A model generated the notes under the pieces. The model had not been told where the DNA came from. It searched no databases and saw nothing but the letters and a program-made list of their open reading frames with translations. This document shows positions 34,931 through 46,169 of a stretch of DNA of 64,000 bases, one piece after another. Location: NCBI GenBank assembly GCA_019925095.2, contig CM034406.1, positions 7,629,388 to 7,693,387 on the forward strand. The letters run 5' to 3'. The first letter of the stretch is position 1. Each line of letters begins with the position of its first letter. The stretch is from Dendrolimus kikuchii (taxonomy: Eukaryota; Arthropoda; Insecta; Lepidoptera; Lasiocampidae). A program made the translations under genes and the position numbers.

Positions 34931-35269
34931 CTTTAAACAAGAAGCATGCACCAGAGGTTGACACACGGCCCAGCCACGTGGTAAACTTTAGTTTTAAAAT
35001 AATGGATTCAACATCTGATTATTTTATGGTACTGTGGTAGTGTATGCTCACTACGTCGTAGTCGTTGAGATCGAGGAGAAAAATGTAATAAGCCTCAATG
35101 CAAGTAAGGTGTCATCAAATGGTGCGTGTTTGTAAATAATTCTAATTTACAACTAGTTACAATAACATGATTTCATAATTTCCATACTTGACCGCTGTAA
35201 TTTGATTTTTAGTTAATGTAAGTTAAATAATAGAATATTTTGATAAAAAATTTCCCTCTCGTTTAATTA

Positions 35270-35575
35270 ATAGTTTGGCAGCTCTTTACAGAAATTGATC
35301 CTTATAAGTTGGTGTAATAATAATAAAGTTATCTTTTTTTTTTCAAAATTATCCGATTTTGTTCCTGACCAGGGTGCCCACCCTGGTCAGGAAATCAATT
35401 AATCAGAAATCTCATTAGATTTCTGATCTGTTAATGAGTGGTATCATTATACCACTTCATTTTAATCAAAATCGGCTTAAAGACTTCTTTTAATATTTTC
35501 TGATATATATTATATAGTTTCGTATTTGGCCATAGGAGCTCATTTGAAAGATTAACGCTGTATAAGCGACAAATT
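35270..35575. promoter_or_regulatory. Block shared with upstream DNA of copy C (59600-59840)
   Basis: Both start near cagaaattgatcctta and run through attatccgattttg/aatcagccgattgatt, ttttaatcaaaatcgg/tttcatcaaaaccgg and tatagttt to ggagctcatttgaaag/ggcccacttgaaaag. It lies about 8.7 kb 5' of copy B exon 1, and the partner about 1.3 kb 5' of copy C exon 1. It may be part of the ancestral duplication unit. No promoter motif is decisive. Confidence 0.4.
35362..35456. repeat. Three consecutive perfect hairpins
   Basis: Hairpin 1: ttcctgaccagggtg (35362-35376), loop cc, arm 35379-35393. Hairpin 2: atcagaaatct (35402-35412), loop catt, arm 35417-35427. Hairpin 3: agtggtat (35437-35444), loop catt, arm 35449-35456. 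The homologous stretch near 59690-59750 has none of the three. Confidence 0.9.
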
Positions 35576-35589
35576 CTGGAGTCCTGGAG

Positions 35590-35765
35590 TGCAGAGCGCG
35601 TCTCGGCAAACGTAGTGTAGGATGCCATCCACCCTGATGGACCGACGATCTGCGCAAGGTCGCCGGTGGAGGCTGGATGAGGACAGTGGAGGACCGGGAT
35701 AGGTGGCGCAAACTTGGGGAGCCCGACGTCCAGCCATGGACAGCGGTTAGCTGACGACAAAGAAG
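35590..35765 (+). mobile_element. RTE-like LINE (second family) 3' end
   Basis: The plus-strand frame reads about MDRRSAQGRRWRLDEDSGGP in one phase and, in the coding phase, RWTDDLRKVAGGGWMRTVED then DRWRKLGEPDVQPWTAVS. This is the C-terminal RTE signature also seen at 26875-27030. It is 5'-truncated. The DNA from 35770 to 36130 is AT-rich and empty. Confidence 0.65.
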
Positions 35766-36134
35766 TAAATCGTGGAGGACAAAAAATATTTTCGAGATCT
35801 TGTCTTATTATTTTGTGATTCACATATATGTCTGGTTGTTACTGATAGATATCAAATTATCGAACTTAAAATATGGATTACTTACAATCTATTAGGCAAT
35901 TCTACGGGGGCGGCTTATTTAAATTAGCCGTTTTACTCGCTTATTAATCCAATTAAAATTTAAAAATGTATCGGAAAGTAATTGTATATGAATAAAAGTT
36001 TGTATGTATTAGAGACTTATAATCTATTTTGAAAATATGATTATTTATAACTTAAAAATAGGTACATTCTGAATTTCAAAATTTCCCTCCATATTGTTTG
36101 CGAGCTAATTTAAATTATCGTGTCTCATTGAAAA

Positions 36135-37215
36135 ATGAATTTGCACCGGGAACATTTTCGCGCTTTAATTTTTTACGATTTCAAGTGTCGCCTGAAACCG
36201 GATGAATCGTACGATCGAATTCAAATGGCATTCATGGATGAAGGGCTTTCTAAGGCAACCGTGTATTGTTGGTACAACGAATTCAAGCGTCGACTAACTT
36301 TGGGGGATGACGAAAGAAGTGATCGCCATTTAACGGCTGGTACGGAGGAAAATATGCTAGCAGTAAAAAATTTAATCCAAGACCATAGGCGAGTTACGTA
36401 TCAAGAGATTTAGCACGTTCTGCAGATTTGATCGGGAAGCCTTTACGACATTCTACACGTGCATCTTCGCGTAAGGAAGATAATTTCACGCTGGGTGCCG
36501 CACAACCTCACCGATGCTCAGAAGCAGGCCCGGGTGGAGTAGTGCCGTGATGTGATAAACAAATTTGAAGCAGGCTCGTCTCGGCGTATTTAGGACATCA
36601 TTACAGTTGATGAGTCATAGATTTATCAATACGATCCAGAAACGAAATACCAGTCGACGGTTTGGGTGTTTCAAAACGAATCAACGCTTACCATAGCGAA
36701 GCGATCTAGAAGCGGGGGGAGATTTTAATCGCGAGCTTTTTTAATTCGACTGGCTACTTGGTATCAATTCCTTTACGGAACCAAAGAAGCATCAACGCCG
36801 AATGGTATACTAAACCAAATGCTTGGCAGAAGTTTTCTCTGTTTTGAGCAACATGCGACTAAACACAGGGATCCGCGGGCTACTGCTCCACCACGACAAC
36901 GCGCCCGCTTACCCGCGCTCAAAACGAGGGACTTTCTGAACAGCACGCCGGTCAAACTCCTGGGTCACCCTCCTTACAGCCCTGACCTAGCACCGTGTGA
37001 CTTCTTTTAATTTCCGAAAATCAGCTCAAAGAGATATAATTATCGTCGCCGTAAGATGCGCTGTTAGCGTTCGAGCAAACTGTAAACGAGGTGTCTGCGG
37101 CGGACTGGAAAACGTGGTTCGAAAACTGGTTCAGACCCATGAAACTTTGTATACAGCTTGTGCAGAGTAACTTTGATAAAATGAATAAAAAATTGTTGAC
37201 CTATTGATTTTTTTT
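36135..37215 (+). pseudogene. Mariner-like transposase relic (SETMAR-type)
   Basis: It opens MNLHREHFRALIFYDFKCRL with SYDRIQMAFMDEGLSKATVY and CWYNEFKRRL, the paired helix-turn-helix region of mariner transposases. After stops and frameshifts it continues WVPHNLTDAQK-like and ITVDESWIYQYDPETK-like segments (36600-36650), then LLLHHDNAPAYP (about 36875-36910, second catalytic Asp) and LGHPPYSPDLAPCDFF (36960-37010, third catalytic Asp). It ends near 37205. Catalytic blocks are recognisable but the frame is broken several times. It is a different subfamily from the 31640 copy. Confidence 0.85.
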
Positions 37216-37757
37216 TCGCAAAACTTTCTGAGTGTCCCACGTACACGTGTTGGTGTCAAATATGATTTCTTTTTTATAAGAGCTATCTTAAAATGTAACA
37301 GTAAAACATATTACTGACTACTTGGTCAAGATTTTATCTTATTATATTCGTTATTGTAACATTAATTTAAAACTTTCTAATTTATTTATAAAGTAACTAA
37401 AATCTCACCTTTTATTAATAATCCTTGCTGAATAATAATGTTAATAATTAAAGCAATGCAATAAAGCCACAATCGGACAGCGTGCTGATGTGTACTTGAA
37501 TGTCTTTAATTGCTAAAAGAATTAAATATGTATATATATATATATATGCGTGTGTGTGTGTCACAGTCAAATTGTAAATACCGTTAGATTATAGTCTATC
37601 TCGCGAGATTGTAAACTATCTAAATATTGTGAACTGAACATACTGCTTACAATTTAACGTATTACTTTTTGGTAAATTATAATCTATCGACGTGAAATCG
37701 TCAACTTGTGAAATGCCCGATGGAACGCACCTCGCATGCTGATTGATCGGGCTTAAC
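37216..37757. other. Unassigned AT-rich stretch
   Basis: It contains a short (AT)n(GT)n microsatellite at 37530-37560 and no supported gene. Confidence 0.4.
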
Positions 37758-37766
37758 GTAGGTCAT

Positions 37767-38073
37767 TCTGTGTTCGACTGGGCGTAACTATGTTCTAAAT
37801 CTCAGCCTTTCCAACACAAACAAAGCGCAGGGTCGACAGGGAGGAGGGGGTTTTTAGTGGATATTGGGGTTGCTCGCTCGTGTAGCAACGCTCGGAGTCT
37901 TCCACACTATTCTGTGACGTCGATCGCGGACGGAGCACTGCCAAGAGCATACTATTGCTGCAGTGTTATCGCCCCCGACCGACGCGTGTCGTTCCCCTAG
38001 CAACGACCCAGTTTGTGCGTAAATCGGTTAAGCATTTTCCCTCGGCTCAAAACAAAAAATAAAAATAAAAAAA
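37767..38073 (+). mobile_element. R1-like LINE 3' UTR fragment nested in an RTE relic
   Basis: gactgggcgtaactatgttc, ctcagcctttcc and aagcgcagg match the complement of the R1-like 3' UTR at 16660-16730. The segment ends in aaaacaaaaaataaaaataa. A 9-bp repeat, gtaggtcat, flanks it (37758-37766 and 38074-38082). It interrupts the RTE copy that continues at 38083. Confidence 0.6.
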
Positions 38074-38082
38074 GTAGGTCAT

Positions 38083-39297
38083 CCGTACCCCAACATCCAT
38101 CAATCTTATTCTCTGGAGACAATCGTCCAGATATAGGATGAACAGCAAAGCGGACAGCACGCAGCCCTGGCGGACGCAAATATTGACGTCAAACCAGGGC
38201 GACAGGCTGCCTTCCACTCGCACGCATGCCATACAGCCCTCGTAAGTGGACTGCACAGCACGCATCAATTGGCCATTAATCCCATATCCGGGCAATATGT
38301 CCCAGAGGTCCTTCCGCACAACCCTGTCAAATGCTTTCTCTAGATCCACAAAACCGCAGAAAACCTTCCGGCCCATAGCCAGCTGCTTCTCTACGATATT
38401 GCGGAGCGAGAAAACTTGATCCATACATCCCCTTCCATTTCTGAAACCACCTTGTGCATCCCACAGTAATCCATCGGATACAACTCTCATTCTCTTTTCA
38501 ATAATCTTCGCATACACTTTAGATGCTGTGCTGATCAAACTGATGGCCCTGTAGCTGGCGCACTCCATACGTGACCCCTTGCCTTTATACAAGGGCACGA
38601 TGACAGCGCGCCTCCAGTCCTTGGGAACCTTTCCCGTCCTCCAGCACAAGTTGCATAAGGACAGGAAAGCGTCCCGGACGCAGGTTCCACCATATTTGAT
38701 CATCTCAGCAGACACACTATCGATTCCTACTGCCTTTCCATTTTTCAGACTTCTTATCGACCATTCGATCTCTTCCAAAGTGATCTCGGATGCTGACTCC
38801 TCGGAGTCAAAACAGACTCAGTCGTGGTGCCAGCATCCGGGATATTATCATACATTTCTCTAAAATATTCACTCCATCGCGCTAATACCTCTTGTGGGTT
38901 AGCAAGAACGTCCCCTGCTTTAGATTTTATTCTTTCCATTCTGGAAGCTGACGAACAACCCCGAGACTTCTTAACCTCTCTCCAAAAGAGTTTGGTATTC
39001 GCAATTTTATTCTTTCACGCTTCTCTTTCACTAAAGCTTTGGTTTCATTGGTATTCGCCTCGAAGTTCTTCGTCAGCTTCTCTTCTTTCTTTCTTTTGCG
39101 CTTTCCACTATACTTTCTTTCATACTATCCCAGTCATTATCCACATCTAAGTCGGAGAAGTCCGCTTTTGCAAGCCTTTCTTCGACTAGGCGCGCATACA
39201 TACTCCTTACACTAACATCTTCTAATTTTTCACACTTTATTCTTTCAAGCTGCCGGAAATTGGTACGCACTCGCCAGTGCCTCCACTTCTTGAAAAC
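38083..39297 (-). pseudogene. RTE-like LINE reverse transcriptase, truncated at both ends
   Basis: The minus strand starts near 39297 in the linker (WRVRTNFRQLERIK, then MYARLVEERL), shifts frame at least twice (39073, 38820), then carries a 243-codon open stretch from 38778. That stretch has IRSLKNGKAVGIDSVSAEMI (RT block 1), VPLYKGKGSRMECASYRAIS (block 2), WDAQGGFRNGRGCMDQVF (block 3) and VDLEKAFDRV with CVRQGCVLSALLFILYLDD (block 4-5). It stops before the catalytic YADD, cut off by the R1-like insertion. Its 5' end abuts repeat family U at 39298. Confidence 0.85.
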
Positions 39298-39590
39298 TCG
39301 ATTTTTTGATAACATATTAAGGTTATGCATCCTTTATTAAAATGGCGGCTTTTGTTATATTTCCAAATATTCATCGTATCAATTTATTTGCTTTTTACAA
39401 TAGTTTTCTCTCTGTGTCATCCGGTGGATTATTGTTAACCATCTAATGTAATTTTAGATTCTGATGAATCTGTTTAGTTCATCCGAGAAAACCTGCTTCT
39501 GGATATCGACCTTCCTGTTTTATATTATATTATCTGTGACTCTGTTTAATTAGACTGAACAAGCTATTTATTTGATTTTGATCGCAACAA
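39298..39590. repeat. Repeat family U, short copy
   Basis: Colinear with both ends of 17890-18810 but missing about 590 bp of its middle. The junction is gttaaccatctaatg, against gttaaagatctt... acagatctaatg in the long copy. Confidence 0.65.
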
Positions 39591-39603
39591 CAAACTTACA
39601 TAC

Positions 39604-40905
39604 ACATACATACATAACTACACGCCAGTTCCCTTGCGGGGTAGGCACGAACAACAGAGCGCCATTCAGGCTTATTATTACACACCTCACTTGCTTCTTT
39701 GACATTCATAACTCTTGTCATGCACGCTCGTCTGTTCTTAAAGATCCTGACATCACCTTCTGCTAGTACACGATCAATTTGATCATGGAAGGTGTGTCTC
39801 GGCCTTCCACGACTTCTGCATCCATCCACATTTGCATTGTATATCTGTTTAGTCATTGTCTCACCATGCATTCTTTCTACATGCCCGAACCACCGGAGCA
39901 TTCCTTTCCTTACCTTCACCCCGACACTCACTTTCTTACTTCGGTATTACGAACGCGGTCCGCGAGCGTCACTCCGCAGATTTTGCGCAGTGCTCGTATC
40001 TCGATCACGTTTACACTACTTTCATGCTCTGTCTTCCATACCCAACTCTCGCTTCCATACGTGAGCGTAGGTACCAGCACCGCGTTGTGTATGGCAAGCT
40101 GGGCCTTCTGGCGGAGGTTCTTAGCGCTTAGAAGTTTACCTAACGCTCCATTCGCACTATTCCCCTAATTCACTCTTCTTTCTATAACAGCGGTGTACCT
40201 TCCATCCCTGCTAAAAGCAAATCCAAGATATACAAACTCATTCATTTGCTCCAGCATAACATCATCGACCATTACCCTTGCATTCGTTCTGGTTTCTTCT
40301 CTTTCAAACACCATAACCTTTGTTTTCTTCGCATTCAAATGTAAGCCTCTCGCCTGACAGTCATCTTTCATCATTGTGACTAGTGTTTGCAGTGCTGATG
40401 GCGATTCGGCTAAAAGCACGGCATCATCCGCATAAAGCAAGGTGCTTACAACTAGATCACTCATTCGCACCCCAACATCCATCAATCTTATTCTCTGGAG
40501 ACAATCGCCCAGGTATAGGATGAACAGCAAAGCCGACAGCACGCAGCCCTGCCTGACGCCAATATTGACGTCAAACCAGGGCGACAGGCTGCCATCCACT
40601 CGCACGCATGCCATACAGTCCTCGTGAGTAGACTGCACAGCATGCATCAATTGGCCATTAATCCCATATCCGGGCAATATGTCCCAGAGGTCCTTCCGTA
40701 CAACCCTGTCAAATGCTTTCTCTAGATCCACAAAACCGCAGAAAACCTTCTGGCCCATAGCCAGCTGCTTCTCTACGATATTGCGGAGCGAGAAAACTTG
40801 ATCCATACATCCCCTTCCATTTCTGAAGCCCCCTTGTGCATCCCACAGTAATCTATCGGATACTACTCTCATTCTCTTTTCAATAATCTTCGCATACACT
40901 TTTAA
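39604..40905 (-). pseudogene. RTE-like LINE, 5'-truncated copy with intact 3' end
   Basis: The minus strand begins at about 40905 (VYAKIIEKRMRVVSD), runs through GGFRNGRGCMDQVF, FVDLEKAFDRV, VRQGCVLSALLF and LYADDAVLLAES (catalytic YADD near 40420). A TTG-to-TAG change at about 40165 then stops it. The frame continues with a 16-nt deletion near 39950, then KGMLRWFGHVERMHGETMTK, GRPRHTFHDQIDRVLAEG and WRSVVRAYPARELA. It ends in the (ATGT)n-type tail at 39604-39615. It gives the reference order for all shorter copies in this window. Confidence 0.9.
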
Positions 40906-41285
40906 AATATATAGTAGGATGAAACACATTGGAAAAGGAAGAAAATATAACAAAAATGAAAGGAAAAATAATTTATGGCCGATCTGAGGTCGGGAAATGG
41001 AAGGGAGTGAGTTTTTAAGGTAAAAAACGGTTTATCTCGATTTCCAGCAAAACTACAAGTCCGATGGAAAAAAAATGGCAAAGTAGATACGTATAAAAAT
41101 GTAGGTAATAAAAAGATCTACAACTTTTGGTTTTACATTTTTTTCACATGACCTCAAAATTTATGTGAAAAATTCAAATAAAGTTTTTGGTTTTTTATTT
41201 TATCTTTTAATAAAATAAATATTTTTTCGAGAAATTTTGTGAAAACTTACCTTTTTATGTCCCAAATACATTGTACTTTTTTTTA
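40906..41285. other. Unassigned AT-rich stretch
   Basis: No gene; many short poly-A and poly-T runs. Confidence 0.4.
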
Positions 41286-41686
41286 TCTATATGTATAAAA
41301 ATCAATTGCTATTCGTTAGTCTCGCTAAAACTCGAGAACGGCTGGACTGACTTGGCTAATTTTGGTTTTGAATTATTTGTGGAAATCCAGGGAAGGTTTA
41401 AAAGGTGAGTAAATATGAAAAAAAAATGTGGGAATATAGTAAAAACAACAATTTCGCTTTCCCTTAGAAACTATTCCTGCCTGTCAAACATTTGATGTCC
41501 GTCCCGTCGTTTAGAAATCAATTAAATTTAAAAGTCGTTCAGAAATAAAATTAAATTTAAAAGTGAAGTTTTTTTTATTGTTTTGGTTTTGAATACCAAA
41601 CGTTTGATTTTCGTTCCGTCGTTCAGAAATCAACGTTTTTTATTTATTGATTCTGAAGGGGGGCTAAGTTTGCTGGATCAGCTAGT
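41286..41686 (+). mobile_element. Non-autonomous Helitron
   Basis: It starts TCTATATGTATAAAAATC directly after an A and ends ggatcagCTAGT directly before a T, the expected A|T target and TC...CTRR-type ends. The 5' part (ctcgagaacggctggactga, ttggctaattttgg) is the end sequence I associate with lepidopteran Helitrons. It is 401 bp, with no Rep/helicase coding. I see no strong terminal hairpin, which lowers confidence. Confidence 0.6.
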
Positions 41687-41689
41687 TTA

Positions 41690-42435
41690 AAATATTTATT
41701 TTTTCACCTTATGTTGACTTAATATCGAAGAAGCACCCTAATTTTCATTCGAAAATTCTTGCGTCAAAAATATTAGCTTTTTAAAAAAGTCGGTTGGGCT
41801 TTTTGTTCGATGAAATCTCTACTTTCTGATGTTGTAAAAAAATATGCATTACTATGGTAAATGCTCTCAGAAAATGCAAAGAAATAACAGGTAGTAAGGC
41901 CCAGACCCTCCTAGCCCCTTCCCCACTTATATATGCAATTCCTTTTGTCGCAATAAATAGGCATCTACACATATAGTTTGAAGAAGATTCTACAACTCTC
42001 TCAAAATATTGTAGGTGTCTTATTAAATATTAACTTTATTAACTAACATTTAAAAAAAAACATATAAAACAAAGTCGCTATCCGCGTCTATCTGTATATC
42101 CGCTAACTCCTCGTAAACCATACAATCAATTTTTAAATAATTTTCACCATCAGTTACATATATTTTTACTAAAGGATAAAAAAACCGAATTAAGTTTTTA
42201 TGTATTATAGAAAAAAAAACAATATTTTGTAATTGAGTCGCCGAAGAGCGCCTAATAATAGTTTATTGCAATGTAACCTCCTATATAAAAGTTTGCTGGC
42301 TAAATAAAATTAAATAAGGGTTACTTGCTACGGTTTTAAAACTAGTAATATATACAATGTACTTTGATTATTATTGTTATATTATATATTTTTATATTTA
42401 TTTTACCTTGATTTGTATTTTTTTGGGAACGGTGT
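41690..42435. other. Unassigned AT-rich stretch
   Basis: No supported gene or recognised element. Simple A/T runs. Confidence 0.4.
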
Positions 42436-42439
42436 TTAC

Positions 42440-43255
42440 TCAGAGACTATGTTTGTTTTACACAAAAGATATTATGGCGGTCGCCTGCCAATATATTTTT
42501 AATAATACAATTAATATTCGTAATCATTTGAGTGCCTACAAACAGTATAAGGATGTTCAATTTCAACACCAGGCATAGTAATAGACTTATAGTACCATCT
42601 TTTACACTACAAATAGTATTGTACTCTTTCTTGGAGGTTGGTATACGTTCTTTCAATAATATTCCGAATGAAGTATTAGATCTACTTTTCACTAAATCTA
42701 AAACCAAAATAAAAAGTATTTTGCTTAAAAAGGGATACTACATCTATTGAAGAATATATAAATGACAAAAAAATATATTTTTATAGCAGCTCGCTCCAAT
42801 CTCTTATACTATCTTCTGTATCACATTTAACATTAACATTTTTATCTCGAGAAACATGTAAGGAATTTATGGAGTATACATTTTTAGTACGTCTTGTCAT
42901 TACAACAATAATTTTTTGTTTCCTTTTATTATGTCTTTGTCTTACTGAGTATGCACTATTTGCTACAACTCCATTATCTCTTCGTAAAGTAATTGTGTAA
43001 CATTCTTCTGTATAATTTTTACTTTAAAAAAAAAGCTTGAGCTAATAAGAAGAGAAAACAATTTTTAGCTCGACATGTTGCTGGTGGGTTTCTGACCGCT
43101 TCTTCTCCTTAACAGAAGATATAACACGTTGCGAAGCGATGTACACAGAATTGAAAATAAATTTAAGTATTTACTTATATTACTTTACCTTCAAAAAGTG
43201 TCTCCAGTGGAACTTATTTTGAATAAAAACTTTTGAATTTGAATTTGATTTTCAG
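42440..43255 (+). mobile_element. CR1-like LINE 3' end, 5'-truncated
   Basis: Plus-strand pieces read GCSISTPG-type debris, then in the coding phase YNTRHSNRLIVPSFTLQIVL, then LEVGIRSFNNIPNEVLDL and KSKTKIKSILLKKGYY, ending near 42750. The YNTRxxxxL, then G...FN.LP..., then FK..K..LL....YY layout is the C-terminus of CR1-like LINEs. The 3' UTR contains the shared module at 43065-43140 and ends in a (ttgaatt)n tail at 43230-43252. Its 3' portion is repeated at 11305-11640. Confidence 0.65.
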
Positions 43256-43534
43256 GAAGAGCTATATACTGTAATAACACAAAAAACCTCAAATCAAGGC
43301 CACTGTGCCCTAGGTCACTTTTTAATAGGATCTCATATAACCAATCAGTCTCTCTTAACTAAATTTCATAAATCACTGCGGGGTGGTCAGCGTATAAAAT
43401 TATAGTAAAATATTATTACAACTAGGGTATTCTGAGAACCAATACTTTTGTGCCCCTTACAGCAACACATTTTTTATTAATTTTGAAGTTTAAATTGTCT
43501 GTAAAATCCTTTTTAAATAGCTACCGTACTTTAT

Positions 43535-43840
43535 CCGTGCAGGAACGGAGAAAGAATACAATTTCCTGCGACTGGGTGGCCTGTCGTAAGAGGCGACTTA
43601 ACAACCCACAGCCAGGTGGTAGGGCATTTTCCCGACTGGATGGCTACCACCCCTGGTCTAAAGTATGTCGCCATAACAACCTTGAGTTGTGTTCCGGCAT
43701 TAGTGACCAGGTTCCAGTTTCCCTTAAGAGAGCAGCAGTGCATTTGTAGCAACTTTGGTGTTGCAAATGTCCATAGGCGATGGTAACCGCTTTCCATCAA
43801 GTGGGCCGTCTGCCTGTCTGCTGATCTCCTGCGATAAAAA
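43535..43840 (+). repeat. Dispersed repeat family S, most complete copy
   Basis: Runs from gtgcaggaacggagaaag through ggcctgtcgtaagaggcgac and ccataacaaccttgagttg to ctgctgatctcctgcgataa with a terminal A-run. Other copies: 701-1085 (minus), 21216-21450, 30985-31195 (minus) and a deleted one at 57165-57240. Non-coding; retroposed. The stretch 43850-44220 after it is unassigned. Confidence 0.8.
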
Positions 43841-44224
43841 AAAACCTTAATTATTTTTTGTCATTTGTTTGCATTAATATTCTAAGTATTAAAATGTCAT
43901 TTATTATTATAATATATTGCTGATTACTAATCCCTTTGAATTCATGATCGGCTTTCGAGCAAAACATAAACCGTTTGCGTTGTAGTTCTTATAAGTCACG
44001 TTGGTTTTCATTAAAGCTTTATAAAGTTGAGAATTCCTATAAATAGAATAGTATATTCATGTTTATTGGGGAGTGTATGTCAATTTTGATAATATATATG
44101 ATAAACCTGATGAGTCAGAGTAAGTTGCGTTTCAACTACGATTGAGAAATTATACAGACAGAGAGTACAGACGGGACCGAAATCTCTCATCAACAAACTT
44201 TGCGCTCTTTACCTTATTACGCTC

Positions 44225-44390
44225 TTCTGCCTTACAATTTGAGTGAGTGAGTCTTGGCGTCCCAAACGAGAATACGCCACTTTACTCTGTCCTGCGCAGT
44301 GTCTAGCCACTAGTCAGTTGTGGGCTTGTAGTGCGGGCAGGTCAGCTTCCACTCTATCCTTCTAGTGATACTTGGGACGACCCACCGGTC
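44225..44390 (-). mobile_element. RTE-like LINE (fourth family) C-terminal fragment
   Basis: The minus strand reads about WKLTCPHYKPTTD, stop, WLDTAQDRVKWRILVWDAKT then HSLKL. The TAQDRxKWR pattern near a stop is the end of another RTE-like ORF. It is broken by one stop. Confidence 0.45.
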
Positions 44391-44782
44391 GATATATATA
44401 TATACATACACGAGGAATTGAGAACCTCCTCCTTTTTTGAAGTCGGTTTGTTTGGTTTGTAGTAGTTGTACTTGCAAATGTTCAGTGTAAAAGAAATCAC
44501 ATCATTATTTTTCACTTGATACGCTCTGTAATAAATACTCTAACAAGGCCAGTAGGCCGCATTGGTATCGGTCGCTTTTCTACTCCCCGCATGTAACCCC
44601 CGCGGCGTCGGGAGCGGTGTAGAGGCTTCTCCCAAACTATCAAGGTCATTGGCATTGCTACAATCCTTAAATTCTATGTCACTCAGGAATAATATAGCTT
44701 ACTGGTGAAACAAATTTACAAAATTGATTCAGTAGTTTAAGAAATTACTTCCAACAAACAAACTCACTTTAACCTTTTTATA

Positions 44783-44854
44783 CATACATACATCATGCAT
44801 AACTTTACGCCAGTTCCCTTGCGGGGTAGGCACGAACAACAGAGCGCCATTTAC
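44783..44854 (-). mobile_element. RTE tail micro-insertion (72 nt)
   Basis: The minus strand reads atggcgctctgttgttcgtg then the PARELA-coding end, ttatgcatgatgtatgtatg. A perfect 12-bp duplication, aacctttttata, flanks it (44771-44782, 44855-44866). Confidence 0.85.
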
Positions 44855-44880
44855 AACCTTTTTATAACATTGGTATAGAT

Positions 44881-45240
44881 CAGTGGTCGGCAAAGTGCGG
44901 CTCCAGAGCCGCATGTGGCTCTTAAGCTCCTTAAGTGCGGCTCTGGTACAAATATCCACGGAAGGCGCAATAATAAATCTTACTGATGAGAACTTGGAAT
45001 CATGCCTAAAATTAAAAATAACAACATACAAACCTGACTAACTCGAACTTTCCAAGGAGATGCAAGCACGTAGTTCGCAATAATAAATATATATTAAATA
45101 TGAAATTTAGTTGTATTTAGTGTACTACTTATTTAGTGTAATGAAAGTTTACTAAACAAGCAGATTTGGCTCCCAATTTTTTTTTAAATTATTGTAATGT
45201 TCATATTTGGCTCTATGGCTAATAAGTCTGCCGACCACTG
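44881..45240. mobile_element. Non-autonomous hAT element
   Basis: It begins cagtggtcggcaaagtgcgg and ends with the complement of cagtggtcggcagac, giving a 12-bp perfect terminal inverted repeat (CAGTGGTCGGCA). Flanking 8-mers gtatagat and gcatacat match at 6 of 8, consistent with an old hAT 8-bp duplication. Subterminal gcggctc/gagccgc motifs are typical. No transposase is encoded. Confidence 0.75.
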
Positions 45241-45570
45241 GCATACATTATCGGAAACACTATTTAGTGTCAAATAACATGTAATAATAATATGTCAAAA
45301 GGATAATATACTAGTTGTTACATATACATTCCAATAGATGGCACTCTAATAACGTGGTTAATCTTATAAATCAAGAATAATTTTTAACAATAGTTAGTTA
45401 GTTGAGGTTAAAACTCAATAAATAAGTCAATTTATATAAATAAACTCTATATTGAACTTTAATTTACATTCCAACCACGGAATGCGACACCAAGGAGTCT
45501 GAAGCGGCCGTTTTCGCAGATTCGTATTATGTATATAACAAGTGCTAAAATAAAGTGGAACTTTACACCT

Positions 45571-46015
45571 CTTTTCTTTCACCATATCCCAATTACTTAG
45601 GGTCGGTACAATATGTCTTTTCCTTCCACACTCTTCTATTCTGACATACCTCTTCTGTCACACCGCATATCATCATGTCATCCTTCACACAATCCATCCA
45701 TCTTTTTTTTGGTCTACCTTTAAATTTGTACCCATCGATCTTGTAGTATAACATTCTTTTTGTCACATGACTTTCATCCCTCCTCATTATATGCCCAGAC
45801 CAACTTAATCTTCTTCCTCTCAATTTTTCTGTCACAGGTGCAACTTTCAAAGATCCCCTTATGTACTAATTTCTCACCTTATCCATTCTTGTAACACCAC
45901 ACATCCATCTCAACATTCTCATCTCAGCTGAGTGGAGACGTTTGTAGTTTATCACTTTAGGGGCCCAACATTCCGACCCGTATAGCATGACTGGTCGTAT
46001 GATAGATTTATATAT
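45571..46015 (-). mobile_element. RTE-like LINE (third family), 5'-truncated, with TSD
   Basis: A perfect 15-bp duplication, tggaactttacacct, lies at 45556-45570 and 46016-46030. The minus strand reads IYKSIIRPVMLYGSECW, RLHSAEMRMLRWMCGVTRMD (one break at about 45866), then KLRGRRLSWSGHIMRRDES, FKGRPKKRWMDCVKDDMM and VWKEKTYCTDPK, stop at about 45593, then a short A-rich end. This is the C-terminal third of an RTE-like reverse transcriptase ORF. 445 bp. Confidence 0.9.
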
Positions 46016-46169
46016 TGGAACTTTACACCTATTAGTAGTATAATATTTAGACACGTGTCAAGTTCACTGAGCTCCAAAAGCACCCGCTTTAGGCCCCCAG
46101 GTATATGATTAAAATCCATGAAGAAATAAAATTTAAAATCATAAAATTTTAAGCCAATTAAGACTCCTG

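Noticed and set aside
39779..40168. Several plus-strand frames (90-129 codons) over the RTE copy
   Set aside because: Shadows of the minus-strand RTE C-terminus.
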